Shown: positions 25,777-34,841, counted from the first letter of the stretch. The stretch is DNA of 64,000 bases from Paractinoplanes deccanensis (GCF_016862115.1 NZ_BOMI01000185.1:46366-110365), one strand, 5' to 3'. Made by a program: numbers and translations. The notes: a model not told the origin generated them from the letters alone.

Positions 25777-26223
25777 TCACCTGCCGGCCGTCGCGCCGCG
25801 GGTCCGAAGGGCTCGGGCCAGGGCGGGAATCATCACCGCCGCGGCGACGAGGTGCAGCGCGACGAGGGCTGCCACGGTGGCGGGGTCCGCTCCGGCGAGG
25901 AAAGGCGGGATCAGCGAGACGGCGGTCAGCGACGCCGCGGTCGCCACGAAACGCTCGGCGGGGCGAGCGCTCCAGCGCAGAAGGCCGACGGCGATGACGA
26001 CGCCCACGACCGAGAAGAAGCCGGTCACCACGGCGACCCCGGCCACCGGGATCGTCTCGCCGCCGTCGGGGATCTCGAAGTCGACGCCGAGGGCCCGGGC
26101 AAGGGCGGCGGCGACCGTGGTGGCCGCCGTCGCCGCGAGCGTGGCGGCGAGGCCGATGCCGGCGAGGCCGCGGATCGGGTGGGCGTGGCCGGTGCGGGTT
26201 CCGGTGTGCTGCGTGCTGCTCAT
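25777..26223 (-). CDS. DUF6069-like four-helix membrane protein
   Basis: The 148-residue protein has four hydrophobic segments and a short polar N-terminus. The sequence VDFEIPDGGETIPVAGVAVVTGFFSVVGVVIA between helices 1 and 2 and RPAERFVATAASLTAVSLIPP are characteristic of the actinobacterial DUF6069 group, whose function is not known. It lies 15 bp downstream of the ECF sigma gene, so the two are probably co-transcribed. The membrane protein might respond to or be controlled by that sigma factor. Confidence 0.75.
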   Translation of the reverse strand: MSSTQHTGTRTGHAHPIRGLAGIGLAATLAATAATTVAAALARALGVDFEIPDGGETIPVAGVAVVTGFFSVVGVVIAVGLLRWSARPAERFVATAASLTAVSLIPPFLAGADPATVAALVALHLVAAAVMIPALARALRTRGATAGR

Positions 26224-26238
26224 GCCGGTCCTCCGTCC

Positions 26239-27201
26239 CTACTCCGTGCCGTCCGCGGGCAGGCGCTCGGGCAGGCCGAACCGGGGGAACCGGTCGGCGT
26301 GGAAGGTGGTGATCTCGGAGATCGCCCCGCCGGTGATGCGCAGGACGTCGATGGTCAGCGGCAGGTAGGCGCCCTCGCGCTCGCGCCAGTGGTAGTAGGC
26401 GACGGCAGGCTGCCGGTTCGCCGAGGTGGGCACGGCGCGCAGGCCGGTCATGCCCTCGAAGCCGCTCTCGACCCAGTAGGTCACCACCGCGTCGCGCCCC
26501 GCGTACAGGCCCGGGGTGGGCGGCATCGAGGTGCGGATGTCGTCGCGCACCATCGCGGCGAGCGCCGGGATGTCGGTGGCCACGCTCGCGTCGGTGTAGC
26601 GGCGCACGAGATCGCGCGTCGTGGCGTCGTCCTCGCCGCCGGTCCAGTCCTGGCGCTCGGCGGGCAGGTGCTCGCGCATGCCGGCGCGGGCCCGCTGGAG
26701 GGCGCTGTTGACCGAGTTGACCGAGTCGCCGAGCAGGTCCGCGACGTCCTTCGCCGGCCAGCCGAGCAGGTCCCGCAGGATCAGCACGGCCCGCGGGCGC
26801 GGCGCGAGATGCTGGACCGCGACCACGTACGCCAGCTCGATGGTCTCCCGCGCGACGGCGACCGCCTCCGGCTCGTCCGCGTCGTCCGCGGGCAGCTCGT
26901 CGAGCAGCCGGTCCGGGTAGGGCTGGAGCCACAGCACCTCGCCGCCGGTCGCGGGCTCGGGGCGGCTCTTGGCCAACAGGTCCAGGCAGGCGTTGGTGGC
27001 GATGCGGTAGAGCCAGGCCCGGAACGTCGACCGTCCCTCGAAGGTCTCCCGCCGCCGCCAGGCGCGCAGGAACGTCTCCTGCACGGTATCCTCGGCGTCC
27101 TCGAACGACCCGAGCATGCGGTAGCAGTGCACATGCAGCTCTCGCCGGTGGCGCTCCGCCATCCCGGCGAAGGCGGGCTCCTCCAGAGTGCTCACGTCCA
27201 T
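26239..27201 (-). CDS. ECF sigma factor with C-terminal SnoaL-like domain
   Basis: The 320-residue protein starts at the ATG at 27201, with GGAAGGA upstream. Sigma region 2 (RELHVHCYRMLGSFEDAEDTVQETFLRAWRR... FRAWLYRIATNACLDLL) and region 4 (LAPRPRAVLILRDLLGWPAKDVADLLGDSVNSVNSALQRARAGM) are clear. A SnoaL/NTF2-like fold of about 120 residues follows (DLVRRYTDASVATDIPALAAMVRDDIRTSMPPTPGLYAGRDAV), as in the SigJ/SigG-type ECF groups, where the fused domain replaces an anti-sigma factor as a sensor. Its ligand and regulon are unknown. Confidence 0.9.
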   Translation of the reverse strand: MDVSTLEEPAFAGMAERHRRELHVHCYRMLGSFEDAEDTVQETFLRAWRRRETFEGRSTFRAWLYRIATNACLDLLAKSRPEPATGGEVLWLQPYPDRLLDELPADDADEPEAVAVARETIELAYVVAVQHLAPRPRAVLILRDLLGWPAKDVADLLGDSVNSVNSALQRARAGMREHLPAERQDWTGGEDDATTRDLVRRYTDASVATDIPALAAMVRDDIRTSMPPTPGLYAGRDAVVTYWVESGFEGMTGLRAVPTSANRQPAVAYYHWREREGAYLPLTIDVLRITGGAISEITTFHADRFPRFGLPERLPADGTE

Positions 27202-27265
27202 CACGTCATCCTTCCGCCTCGTCATGTCCTGTCCTAGGTGTGACGGCCACGGGCGGAAGAACTCA

Positions 27266-27898
27266 TCACGCGGGGTGCAGAAGCAGCTCCGAGCCGACGG
27301 CGCGGTATCCGGCCGCCTGGAAGGTGCGGACGCTGCGGGCGTTGCCCGGTGACTGCTGCGACCAGAGCCACGCGCCGGGCGGGACGAGGTGGCGCGCGGC
27401 GGTGGCCAGCAGGCGGCCGAGGCCGTGGTGCCGGGCCGCCTCGTCGACCTCGATGGAGACCTCCCATCGGCCGGCGACGCCGTGGCCCAGGGTGACGATG
27501 CCGCCGTCGGCGCGCCACGCCCGGACGTGGTCGCGGCGGGCACGCGCGCTGCGTACCCGGGAATGATCTTGATCGAGGGGAAGGAGCGGGAGGGGCGGCG
27601 GGCCGGGCAGGGCCGGTGCGACGGTGAGCAGGTCGATCGTGTCGGTCCGGCGGGCCGTGCGGCCGAGCAGGGCGGACAGGAAGGCGGGGTGCATGGTCGC
27701 GGCCAGGGGGTCGGACTCGACGGTGGCGAGGGTGGCCCGGATCCAGGCGGGATCCTCGTCGAGGAAGATCACGGAGTGCGCGGTGAAGGCCAGCACGCCG
27801 GCGTCGCGCTTGCTCGGCTGGGGGACGACGGTGACGCCGCCGTTCTGGGGCGGGAAGTAGCCGTCGGCCGCGGCTTCGAGAATTGTCGCGAGGTCCAC
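27266..27898 (-). CDS. GNAT-family acetyltransferase-like protein
   Basis: The 210-residue product starts at a GTG at 27898 (VDLATILEAAADGYFPP). The C-terminal half shows the GNAT acetyl-CoA loop EVDEAARHHGLGRLLATAARHL and the NARSVRTFQAAGYRAVGSELLL end that is typical of the fold. The N-terminal 100 residues (VTVVPQPSKRDAGVLAFTAHSVIFLDED) form a separate region also seen in actinobacterial GNAT fusions. The substrate is unknown. It is upstream of the ECF sigma gene on the same strand but separated by about 65 bp. Confidence 0.75.
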   Translation of the reverse strand: MDLATILEAAADGYFPPQNGGVTVVPQPSKRDAGVLAFTAHSVIFLDEDPAWIRATLATVESDPLAATMHPAFLSALLGRTARRTDTIDLLTVAPALPGPPPLPLLPLDQDHSRVRSARARRDHVRAWRADGGIVTLGHGVAGRWEVSIEVDEAARHHGLGRLLATAARHLVPPGAWLWSQQSPGNARSVRTFQAAGYRAVGSELLLHPA

Positions 27899-27950
27899 CC
27901 GTTCATTGTGCGAGCGCGAGGCCCGCGCGCTCACCGTGCGAGCGCGATGG

Positions 27951-28307
27951 CTATGCGCCCATGTGGGCGAGCAGGCGGCCGAGCAGGGCGGCCGTGAGAC
28001 CGGCGACGATGCTGGCGAGGGCGTACACCAGCGCGCGGTGCGGGCGGTCGGAGCGGGCCAGCGTGAGCGTCTCCCAGCTGAACGTGGAATAGGTGGTCAG
28101 CGCGCCGCAGAAACCCGTGCCGAGCACCGCGGCCAGGGTGGGCGAGACGGGCAGGCCGAGGAGGAAGCCGAGCAGGAACGAGCCGGTCACGTTCGCGGCG
28201 AGCGTGCCGAGCGGGAAGCCCGACCGGGACCGCAGGGCCTTGTCGGCGAGGTAGCGCAACGGCGCGCCTACCGCCGCACCGGCGGCGATCAGGAGGACAG
28301 TGGTCAT
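27951..28307 (-). CDS. crcB: CrcB/FluC fluoride channel subunit 2
   Basis: The 118-residue, four-helix protein carries Fluc signatures: RYLADKALR at the helix 1 end, NVTGSFLLGF in helix 2 and GTGFCGALTTYSTFSWE in helix 3, which supply the pore asparagine, the phenylalanines and the sodium-binding break. Fluc channels are dual-topology dimers that export fluoride. With crcB 1 encoded immediately upstream (ATGA overlap), this looks like a heterodimeric pair in which each subunit has a fixed orientation. Confidence 0.9.
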   Translation of the reverse strand: MTTVLLIAAGAAVGAPLRYLADKALRSRSGFPLGTLAANVTGSFLLGFLLGLPVSPTLAAVLGTGFCGALTTYSTFSWETLTLARSDRPHRALVYALASIVAGLTAALLGRLLAHMGA

Positions 28308-28666
28308 CGCGGCACCCGTTCGGCCAGCAGGGTCGCTGCCCAGACCGCGAGCAGCGCGCCGGCCAGCGTGGTGAGCAGATAGAGGACGCCGGTCACGGTC
28401 GGCGCGGTGAGGACGTCGGTCATGGCGGTGGAGAACGTCGTGTAACCGCCGAGCACGCCGGTGCCGAGGAACGGGCGGAGCAGCCGTTGCCGCGGGCGGT
28501 AGCGGCCGAGCCAGACGTAGAGGAGGCCGATCAGGAAGCAGCCGGACACGTTGATCGTCCAGACCGCCCAGGGAAAGCCGCCGGCGTGATGCGGCCAGGC
28601 CTGGGTGAGGCCGTACCGGGCGAGCGCGCCGAGCACGCCACCGAGAGAGATCACCGCGAGGACCAC
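28304..28666 (-). CDS. crcB: CrcB/FluC fluoride channel subunit 1
   Basis: This 120-residue paralogue of the next gene shows ALARYGLTQAWP, NVSGCFLIGLLYV and GTGVLGGYTTFSTAMTDVL. It starts at a GTG at 28666 and is coupled by ATGA to the second subunit. Together they form the fluoride exporter. The leader upstream has no recognisable fluoride riboswitch, which many crcB genes have. Confidence 0.9.
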   Translation of the reverse strand: MVLAVISLGGVLGALARYGLTQAWPHHAGGFPWAVWTINVSGCFLIGLLYVWLGRYRPRQRLLRPFLGTGVLGGYTTFSTAMTDVLTAPTVTGVLYLLTTLAGALLAVWAATLLAERVPR

Positions 28667-29075
28667 GCTTCATGATCTCAAGAAAGGTGGCCGGAGCAGG
28701 CGTGGCGGCGCCCACTCCGGCCGGTCTCGCGTGTCCACTGTAGGCGATGATCTTGCGGGCCGCCGGGCGAGCGGGGCCCGCGGCGCAAACGGTGATGTGT
28801 GACACAGGTGATAGGCTCGGCCGGCCGAAGCCGCGTTATGCGGCCAGGACCATGAGGGGCGGTAACGGACAATCCGGCCGCTGGATCGCTTATGGTCCTA
28901 GAGTCGCGGCGGAATGCCGCCCCTGCGATCGGGGTGGTAACTAACCTTGAATGGTACCTTTCGGCGTCGACGTGACGGGCCGAGACCACGGCGCACAGCA
29001 GCTGAGTCACGCCCCCGCGACCCCCGACGAACTGGTCGCCTCTGGGCCGGCCGCTGCAACAGAGAGGTCTGAGTG
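28667..29075. other. 409-bp intergenic region between crcB pair and the methyltransferase-like gene
   Basis: This divergent region holds no gene. On the crcB leader side an 8-bp stem (28689-28696 with 28715-28722, enclosing a GC-rich loop) forms a hairpin. The part from 28850 to 28980 is AT-richer and probably holds the promoter of the gene at 29076. AGAGAGG lies 10 bp before that start. Confidence 0.5.
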
Positions 29076-30911
29076 ATGTCGGAGCGCGCTTCCGCACTGC
29101 TCCCCACCGATGGCACGGACTTCGCCGCCGCATTGACCGCGCCGCCGGTGACCAACCTACGGCGTCTCGGCGGAGAGATGTTCAACTGGACCGATCTGGA
29201 CGAGCAACACGGGCCGGCCCTGCCGCGCGGCGCCGTCCTGCGGCACATCCTCCGCGAGCACGCCGGCCCCGGCCGCAGCGTGCTGATCGCCGGCCCTCAC
29301 TCCGAGGAGATCGTCACCGCCCTCGCCGACAGCGGCGCGGCCGTCACCTGGCTGCTGCGCTCGCTGCGCGACGCCGAGCGGGCCGCCGCCGGCCACCCGA
29401 GCGTCACGGTGCTCGGCGGCGCGGTGGTCAAGCTCGACCCGGCCGCCACGTTCGACCTCGTGGTCGCCGTCGACGGCGTGGGCCGGCTCAACTCCGCCGA
29501 GGGCGAGCAGTTGTCCGCGGGCGAGCTGATCGACCGGCTCGCCTCGGCCGTGGCCGCAGACGGCGCGCTGGTCCTGCTGCACGACAACAACTTCGGCCTG
29601 CACCACACCGTGCGGCTCGAGCCCGGCGCCCGCGAGCGCCAGGACTCCGCGTGGTACCCGGTGGACGAGCACGACGCGCACCGGCCGGCCTCGCGCGAGC
29701 AGCTGATCACCCGCCTGGGCGACGCCGGCCTCACGGCCACCTCGTCCTACGCGGCCTTTCCGGAGCCGGCCGTCCCGACCGTCCTGGTCGGCGAGGGACT
29801 GCTCGGCGAGGTCGGCTCGCCGCTGCGGCCCCGGCTCGGCACGGTGCTCTCCCAGGCGTACGCGGCCGGCTTCCGCAACCGCCCGGTGCTCAGCGACCCG
29901 CGCCGGCTGATCAACCGCGCCGTGCGCGCCGGCGCCGAGAGCGCGGTGGCCGCGGCCTGGCTGGTCGTCGCGCGCGCGTCCGCCACGGCGCCCGCGGTCC
30001 CCGGTCACCAGCTGCTCGTCGGCGATCCGCGAGGCACCTTCGTCTATGAGGTGGCCCCGGTCGACGGCGAGGTCCGCACGACAGTGCTCCAGCCGATCGA
30101 GGGCACCGTCGAGCGCTACGGCCTGCGCCGGGTCAGCGAGCCCCTCGCGTCCGGCGCCGACCGCGGCTACGTGCTCGAGGAGCGCCTGCTCCACCTGGCG
30201 GCGACCGACGACCTGCGCCAGCTCCGCGTCGAGCTCGCGCAGTACGACGCGTGGCTGCGCGCCCAGGCGCGCGACGGCTTCCTGACCGGCCCGGCCGCGC
30301 TCGCCGGCTTCGCGGACGTCTTCGTCACCCCGCACGGGCCGGCGCTGCTGCCGACCCGCTGGGAGCCGATCGAGCCGGTCGCGCTCGAGACGGCCGAGGT
30401 CCGGGCGTTCTGGGCGTTCGCCGTCCAGCTCATCACCTCGGGCCAGCCGCACCCGTGGCCGATCACCTCGCACGCCGTCGACCTGACCGCCACCCTGCTC
30501 GGCATGGCCGGCCAGGGCGTCGACGCCCACGAGATCCGCCGCGCCGTCGACCTTCAGGTCACCGTCGAGGCCGCGGACTTCGATCTGAGCCTCGACGCGC
30601 AGCACGACCGCCGGCTCCAGCTGCTCTCGGTGTCGCCGGGCACGGCCCAGGTCGACGTGCAGGGCTTCCGCGAGCTCACCGAGGCGCTCTGGCGCCAGCG
30701 CTACGAGGCAAGCCATCTGCTGGCGATGATGGAGTGGACCGAGCAGATGATCAAGTCGCGTGACCTGGCGGTCAGCAAGATGGACTGGGAGGTTCAGTTC
30801 TACAAGAAGAGCTGGGCCGGCCGGGTCCTCATGGTGGCGCGGGCCGGTTACAAGGTCGTGGGCCGTGACGGCCGCAAGGTCCTCGGCAAGCTGCGACGGC
30901 GAGGACAGTAG
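29076..30911 (+). CDS. methyltransferase-like protein with C-terminal coiled coil (paralogue of the 10 kb gene)
   Basis: The 611-residue protein shares the layout of the product of 10003-11547: a Rossmann-type half with VLIAGPHSEEIVTALADSGAAVTWLLRS, FDLVVAVDGVGRLNSAEG and a conserved GFRNRPVLSDPRRLI block, a middle region, and a C-terminal helical segment ending in basic residues. The SAM loop is again AGPHSE rather than DxGxGxG. It lies convergent to pseI/pseH, bounded by a strong terminator. Two such copies at opposite ends of the pse genes suggest a shared role in the surface glycan, perhaps as a scaffold or modifier. Confidence 0.6.
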   Translation: MSERASALLPTDGTDFAAALTAPPVTNLRRLGGEMFNWTDLDEQHGPALPRGAVLRHILREHAGPGRSVLIAGPHSEEIVTALADSGAAVTWLLRSLRDAERAAAGHPSVTVLGGAVVKLDPAATFDLVVAVDGVGRLNSAEGEQLSAGELIDRLASAVAADGALVLLHDNNFGLHHTVRLEPGARERQDSAWYPVDEHDAHRPASREQLITRLGDAGLTATSSYAAFPEPAVPTVLVGEGLLGEVGSPLRPRLGTVLSQAYAAGFRNRPVLSDPRRLINRAVRAGAESAVAAAWLVVARASATAPAVPGHQLLVGDPRGTFVYEVAPVDGEVRTTVLQPIEGTVERYGLRRVSEPLASGADRGYVLEERLLHLAATDDLRQLRVELAQYDAWLRAQARDGFLTGPAALAGFADVFVTPHGPALLPTRWEPIEPVALETAEVRAFWAFAVQLITSGQPHPWPITSHAVDLTATLLGMAGQGVDAHEIRRAVDLQVTVEAADFDLSLDAQHDRRLQLLSVSPGTAQVDVQGFRELTEALWRQRYEASHLLAMMEWTEQMIKSRDLAVSKMDWEVQFYKKSWAGRVLMVARAGYKVVGRDGRKVLGKLRRRGQ

Positions 30912-30916
30912 GAAAA

Positions 30917-30940
30917 AAGGGGGCCCCGAGGGGCCCCCTT
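30917..30940. terminator. bidirectional terminator hairpin
   Basis: AAGGGGGCCCC (30917-30927) and its complement (30930-30940) form an 11-bp stem with a very short loop, preceded by an A-run and followed by CTTCTTC. It lies between the convergent methyltransferase-like gene and pseI and can act in both directions. Confidence 0.8.
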
Positions 30941-30952
30941 CTTCGTCTCAGG

Positions 30953-31981
30953 TCAGATCAGGTCCCAGGTGAGCGGCGTGCCCTTGGCCGCGTCCTGGGT
31001 GAAGGTCCGCCCGATCACCGTGCGGATCGCGTCGGGCTCGAGGCCGCCGGTCGGGCGGATCGAGCGCACGTTCTCCTCGGTCACCGGGTCGCCGGCCTTC
31101 ACGTCGGTCACCACGTAGAGCGACCGGCGGAACCGCAGGCCCTCCTTCTCGGCCTCGGTCGGGCCGATGTGGGTGGTGCCCAGCGCCTCCCAGGCCCGCT
31201 CCGACTCGATCCGCAGCGCCTTGAGCTCGGCGGGCTCCAGCGAGAACGCCGAGTCGACGCCGCCGTCCTCGCGGTCGAGGGTGATGTGCTTCTCGATCAG
31301 GCACGCGCCGAACGAGACGGCCGCGATCGGCACGCCGATGCCCAGCGTGTGGTCGCTGAGGCCGATCGGGAGCTCGAGCATCTGCGCCAGCACCGGGATC
31401 CGGCGCAGGTTGGTGTACTGCGGCGGGGCAGGGTACGACGCGGTGCAGCTCAGCACGGTGACGTCGGTGGCGCCGGCGCCCTGCGCGGCCTCGACCGCGG
31501 CGGCGATCTCCTTCACCGAGGCCATGCCGGTCGAGATGATGATCGGCTTGCCGGTGCTCGCGGCCATCCGGATCAGCGGCAGGTCGGTGATCTCCGAGGA
31601 CGCGATCTTGTACATCGGCGCGTCGAGCTTCTCGAGCAGCTCGATCGCCGTGCGGTCGAACGGGCTGGAGAACGGCGTCAGGCCGCGCTCGCGGGCCCGC
31701 TCGAAGATCGGCTGGTGCCAGTCCCACGGGGTGTGCGCCCGCTCGTACAGGTCGTAGAGGTAGGCCTCCGACCACAGCTCGTGGCCCTTGGAGATCTGGA
31801 ACCGCGGGTGCTTCACGTCCACGGTCATGGTGTCCGCCGTGTACGTCTGGATCTTGATAGCGTCCGCGCCGTTGTCGGCCGCCGCGTCGACCAGCGCCAG
31901 CGCCCGGTCGAGAGAGCCGTTGTGGTTACCCGACATCTCCGCGACGATGTACGGCCGCTTGTCGGGCCCGAACTTAGTCAT
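30953..31981 (-). CDS. pseI: PseI: pseudaminic acid synthase
   Basis: This 342-residue NeuB-family synthase condenses the 6-deoxy-2,4-diacetamido sugar with phosphoenolpyruvate to pseudaminic acid. The TIM-barrel N-terminus has IVAEMSGNHNGSLDRALALVDAAADNGADAIKIQTYT, the PEP-binding end SFGACLIEKHITLDRE is intact, and the C-terminus carries a SAF (antifreeze-like) domain around RRSLYVVTDVKAGDPVTEENVR. The ATG overlaps the pseH stop by one base (TAATG). The pathway order and neighbours make PseI much more likely than a sialic or legionaminic acid synthase. Confidence 0.9.
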   Translation of the reverse strand: MTKFGPDKRPYIVAEMSGNHNGSLDRALALVDAAADNGADAIKIQTYTADTMTVDVKHPRFQISKGHELWSEAYLYDLYERAHTPWDWHQPIFERARERGLTPFSSPFDRTAIELLEKLDAPMYKIASSEITDLPLIRMAASTGKPIIISTGMASVKEIAAAVEAAQGAGATDVTVLSCTASYPAPPQYTNLRRIPVLAQMLELPIGLSDHTLGIGVPIAAVSFGACLIEKHITLDREDGGVDSAFSLEPAELKALRIESERAWEALGTTHIGPTEAEKEGLRFRRSLYVVTDVKAGDPVTEENVRSIRPTGGLEPDAIRTVIGRTFTQDAAKGTPLTWDLI

Positions 31982-32433
31982 TACTTCCCTCTCTCAGTCC
32001 AGACGACCGTCTTCGGAACCCCGTCGACCAGTCGTTCGTAGCGCCGCGTCTCCTTGAAACCGAACCGCCGGTGCAACGCCAGCACCTGCTTGTTCTCTTC
32101 CAGGGTCTCGCCGCCCAGCGTTTCGAGTCCCAGTGTGCCGAACGCGTAGTCGACGGCCTCCTTCTCCAGCCGCATCCACGCGGCGAGCTGCCGGTCGCCC
32201 AGGCCCTCGGTGTCCAGGTAGAAGGACCACGTGTTGCCGTCGAAGATGACGACCCCGCACGGCACGCCGCGATCGTCCTCGTAGATCAGCACGTTCTGCC
32301 AGCGCTTCTCCCACCAGGCAGCGTGCTCCTCCGGCTTGATCTCGTGGGTGGTCAGGCTGACCGCCCGCACCGACGGGTGGTTCCGCCAGGGCAGGATCAG
32401 GTCGCGTTCGGCATAGGTCGCGGGTCGCAGCAC
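31981..32433 (-). CDS. pseH: PseH: N-acetyltransferase of pseudaminic acid synthesis
   Basis: This 150-residue GNAT enzyme acetylates the 4-amino group of the PseC product. The sequence LRPATYAERDLILPWRNHPSVRAVS and KQVLALHRRFGFKE (acetyl-CoA loop and C-terminal helix) are typical of the PseH family. GTG 32433 is preferred to a TTG at 32460 because a -10-like CATACT lies 8 nt upstream, suggesting a leaderless transcript, and because the family begins with this LRPAT strand. It heads a two-gene operon with pseI. Confidence 0.85.
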   Translation of the reverse strand: MLRPATYAERDLILPWRNHPSVRAVSLTTHEIKPEEHAAWWEKRWQNVLIYEDDRGVPCGVVIFDGNTWSFYLDTEGLGDRQLAAWMRLEKEAVDYAFGTLGLETLGGETLEENKQVLALHRRFGFKETRRYERLVDGVPKTVVWTERGK

Positions 32434-32441
32434 AGTGTCAA

Positions 32442-32447
32442 AGTATG
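32442..32447 (-). promoter_or_regulatory. -10-like element of pseHI (leaderless)
   Basis: CATACT on the minus strand ends 8 nt before the GTG of pseH, the spacing expected for a transcript starting at the start codon. No clear -35 is seen. Confidence 0.5.
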
Positions 32448-32531
32448 GCCGCCCCGGCAAGCCCGCCGCCGGGGACCTAGGTCACAGCGCGATTCCTCAC
32501 CCCTGGGCGGGACCGGCCGATCGGACCGAGC

Positions 32532-34781
32532 ATGTTCGGGCTGTCCGGCCGGTTACTCCGCGCCAACGCTTCACTGCTCGTCGTCACGATCATCGGGGTC
32601 GGGGTGAACGCGATCAGCCCCGTGATCCCGTGGCCGCTGCTCTGGCTGCCCGGCATCGCCGGCGCCGGGCTGCTCGCGGCCGAGTGCGGGCGCACGGCGC
32701 GGGCCGAGCACCTGCCACCGCCGATCCGCCGGTTCTGGCGGCACCTCTGGGCGGCGAGCACCCTGGTCGGCCTCGGCGTGACCGCCCAGGTCGTGTACGT
32801 GTACGGCGCCGCCGACCCGGCCTCGATGCAGATGGGCACCGGGCAGATGGTCTTCGACGGCCTGGCGATCCTGCTGGTCATGTACGCCCTGATCCGGCTG
32901 CCGTTCGGCATGCGGACCCGGGGCGACACCTTCCGCCTGGTGCTCGACGCCGGCACGGTGATGCTGGCGTGCGCCGTCTTCGTGTGGCACTTCTCGGCCC
33001 GGTTCGCGATCCATCAGACCGACCCGGTGCTGATCTACGTCTCGCTCGCGCTGAGCGTGCTCGCCCTGCTCGCGGTCTTCGCGGTGGCGAAGTTCCTCCT
33101 GGCCAGCCAGGCCCTGTTCGACCGGGTGGCGCTCCAGATGATCGCGGTGGCGGTCCTGATCAGCGCCGTCGGCCCCGTCGTGCGCCCGCTGTTCATGGCG
33201 CTCGACCCGCACATGTACCCCGACATCATCAACATGCCGGCGGTCTACCTGTTCGTCGCGCTCGCCGCCGAGCGGCAGCGCGCCGTCTCGTACGGCCCGC
33301 GCCGCGGCGCCAAGCCGGACCGGCGGCGCACGTTCAGCGTCCTGCCGTACGTCGCGGTGGCCGCCGTGGACGGCCTGCTGCTCGCGATCACCTGGCCGGC
33401 GTCGAGCGCCGACCGCCGCATCGTGGTGTCCAGCGCCGTGGCGCTCACCGCGCTCGTGGTGATCCGGCAGATCACCGCGTTCCGCGACAACGGGCGCCTG
33501 CTGCGCCGCCTCGACCACGGCGCCACCCACGACGCGCTCACCCAGCTGCCCAACCGGGTGCTCTTCCACGAGCGGCTCGACAAGGCCCTGACCAGCCCCG
33601 GCGACCGGCCGGTGGCGGTCGCGCTGATCGACCTGGACGACTTCAAGGAGGTCAACGACACCCTCGGCCACGAGGTGGGCGACCTCCTGCTGATCGCGGT
33701 GGCCGGCCGCCTCGACGGCTGCCTGCGCGCCGAGGACACGGTGGCCCGGCTGGGCGGCGACGAGTTCGTGGTGGTCCTGGACGGCGCCGACCCGGCCGCG
33801 GCCGACCTGGCGGCCGAGCGCATGATGCGGGCGCTCCGCGAGCCGGTGCTGGCCGACGGCCACGAGCTGCCGATCCGCGCCAGCATCGGCATCGCGGACG
33901 GCCGCAGCGGCGACGACCCGAGCCTGCTGCTGCGCCGGGCGGACATCGCCATGTACAAGGCGAAGGCGCTGCCCGGCACGGCGGCCCTGCACTACGACGA
34001 GGGCATGGCGGCGAGCGACCAGTCGTACCTGGGCGCGGAGCTGCGCGAGGCCATCCGCGACGACCAGCTCTTCCTGCTCTACCAGCCGATCGTCTCGCTG
34101 GCCGACGGCCGGGTGCTGGGCGCGGAGGCCCTGGTGCGCTGGGCGCACCCGGTGCACGGCACGCTCGCGCCGGACACCTTCATCCCGGTCGCCGAGCGCA
34201 CCGGCCTGATCGTGCCGCTGGGCCGCTGGGTGCTGCGCCGGGCCGTGCGCGAGCTGGCCGGCTGGGACACGGACATCGTGCTCAACGTCAACATCTCGGC
34301 GCGCGACCTGCGCGAGCCAGGGTTCGCCTTCTACGTGGGTGCGCTGCTCGACGCGTACGAGATCTCGGGCTCTCGCATCGCGCTGGAGGTCACGGAGTCG
34401 ATGCCGATCGACCCGGCCGCGTCCGAGAGCACCCTGGCCGGGCTGCGGGCCCTGGGGGTGCGCGTCTCGCTCGACGACTTCGGCACCGGGGCGTCGACGC
34501 TCGCGATGCTGCACGACGTCCCCGTCGACGAGGTCAAGCTCGACCGGACGTTCACCCAGGCGGTACCGAGCGAGCGCGCGCCCGTGGCCGCCGCGGTGCT
34601 CCAGGTGGCGGGCGCTCTGGGCCTGCACGCCGTGGCCGAGGGCGTCGAGACCCGCGACCAGGCCGATCGCCTGCGGGCCCTGGGCTACGCGGCGGCTCAG
34701 GGCTTCCTCTTCGGCCGTCCGATGCCCGCCGCGGACTTCGGCCGGATGCTCGAGAGGGACGCCCTGACGGCCTCGGCGTGA
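32532..34781 (+). CDS. membrane GGDEF-EAL protein
   Basis: The 749-residue protein has about eight membrane helices in its first 310 residues, then a GGDEF domain with an intact RLGGDEFVVVLDG active site and an EAL domain (GAEALVRWAHP, NISARDLREPG, DDFGTGASTLAML, LDRTF, AEGVE). Both motifs are complete, so it could make and degrade cyclic di-GMP; which dominates cannot be told. Cyclic di-GMP controls motility and sporulation in actinobacteria, which fits its place next to the flagellar sugar genes. The N-terminal membrane region is of unknown sensing function. Confidence 0.9.
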   Translation: MFGLSGRLLRANASLLVVTIIGVGVNAISPVIPWPLLWLPGIAGAGLLAAECGRTARAEHLPPPIRRFWRHLWAASTLVGLGVTAQVVYVYGAADPASMQMGTGQMVFDGLAILLVMYALIRLPFGMRTRGDTFRLVLDAGTVMLACAVFVWHFSARFAIHQTDPVLIYVSLALSVLALLAVFAVAKFLLASQALFDRVALQMIAVAVLISAVGPVVRPLFMALDPHMYPDIINMPAVYLFVALAAERQRAVSYGPRRGAKPDRRRTFSVLPYVAVAAVDGLLLAITWPASSADRRIVVSSAVALTALVVIRQITAFRDNGRLLRRLDHGATHDALTQLPNRVLFHERLDKALTSPGDRPVAVALIDLDDFKEVNDTLGHEVGDLLLIAVAGRLDGCLRAEDTVARLGGDEFVVVLDGADPAAADLAAERMMRALREPVLADGHELPIRASIGIADGRSGDDPSLLLRRADIAMYKAKALPGTAALHYDEGMAASDQSYLGAELREAIRDDQLFLLYQPIVSLADGRVLGAEALVRWAHPVHGTLAPDTFIPVAERTGLIVPLGRWVLRRAVRELAGWDTDIVLNVNISARDLREPGFAFYVGALLDAYEISGSRIALEVTESMPIDPAASESTLAGLRALGVRVSLDDFGTGASTLAMLHDVPVDEVKLDRTFTQAVPSERAPVAAAVLQVAGALGLHAVAEGVETRDQADRLRALGYAAAQGFLFGRPMPAADFGRMLERDALTASA

Positions 34782-34841
34782 TTGGGCGGGTCCGTGCCGG
34801 GTACATCCAGCGGCGTAGGCAGATGTCCCCCGGAGGTAACC

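Noticed and set aside
28740..28810. A possible fluoride riboswitch before the crcB genes
   Set aside because: Only a partial GATC-ATCGCCTAC-like string resembles the 3' motif, and the matching 5' GGNGATG motif and pseudoknot are missing.
31981..32460. A longer pseH start at TTG 32460
   Set aside because: The extra residues do not match the family, and the -10-like CATACT would lie inside the coding region.
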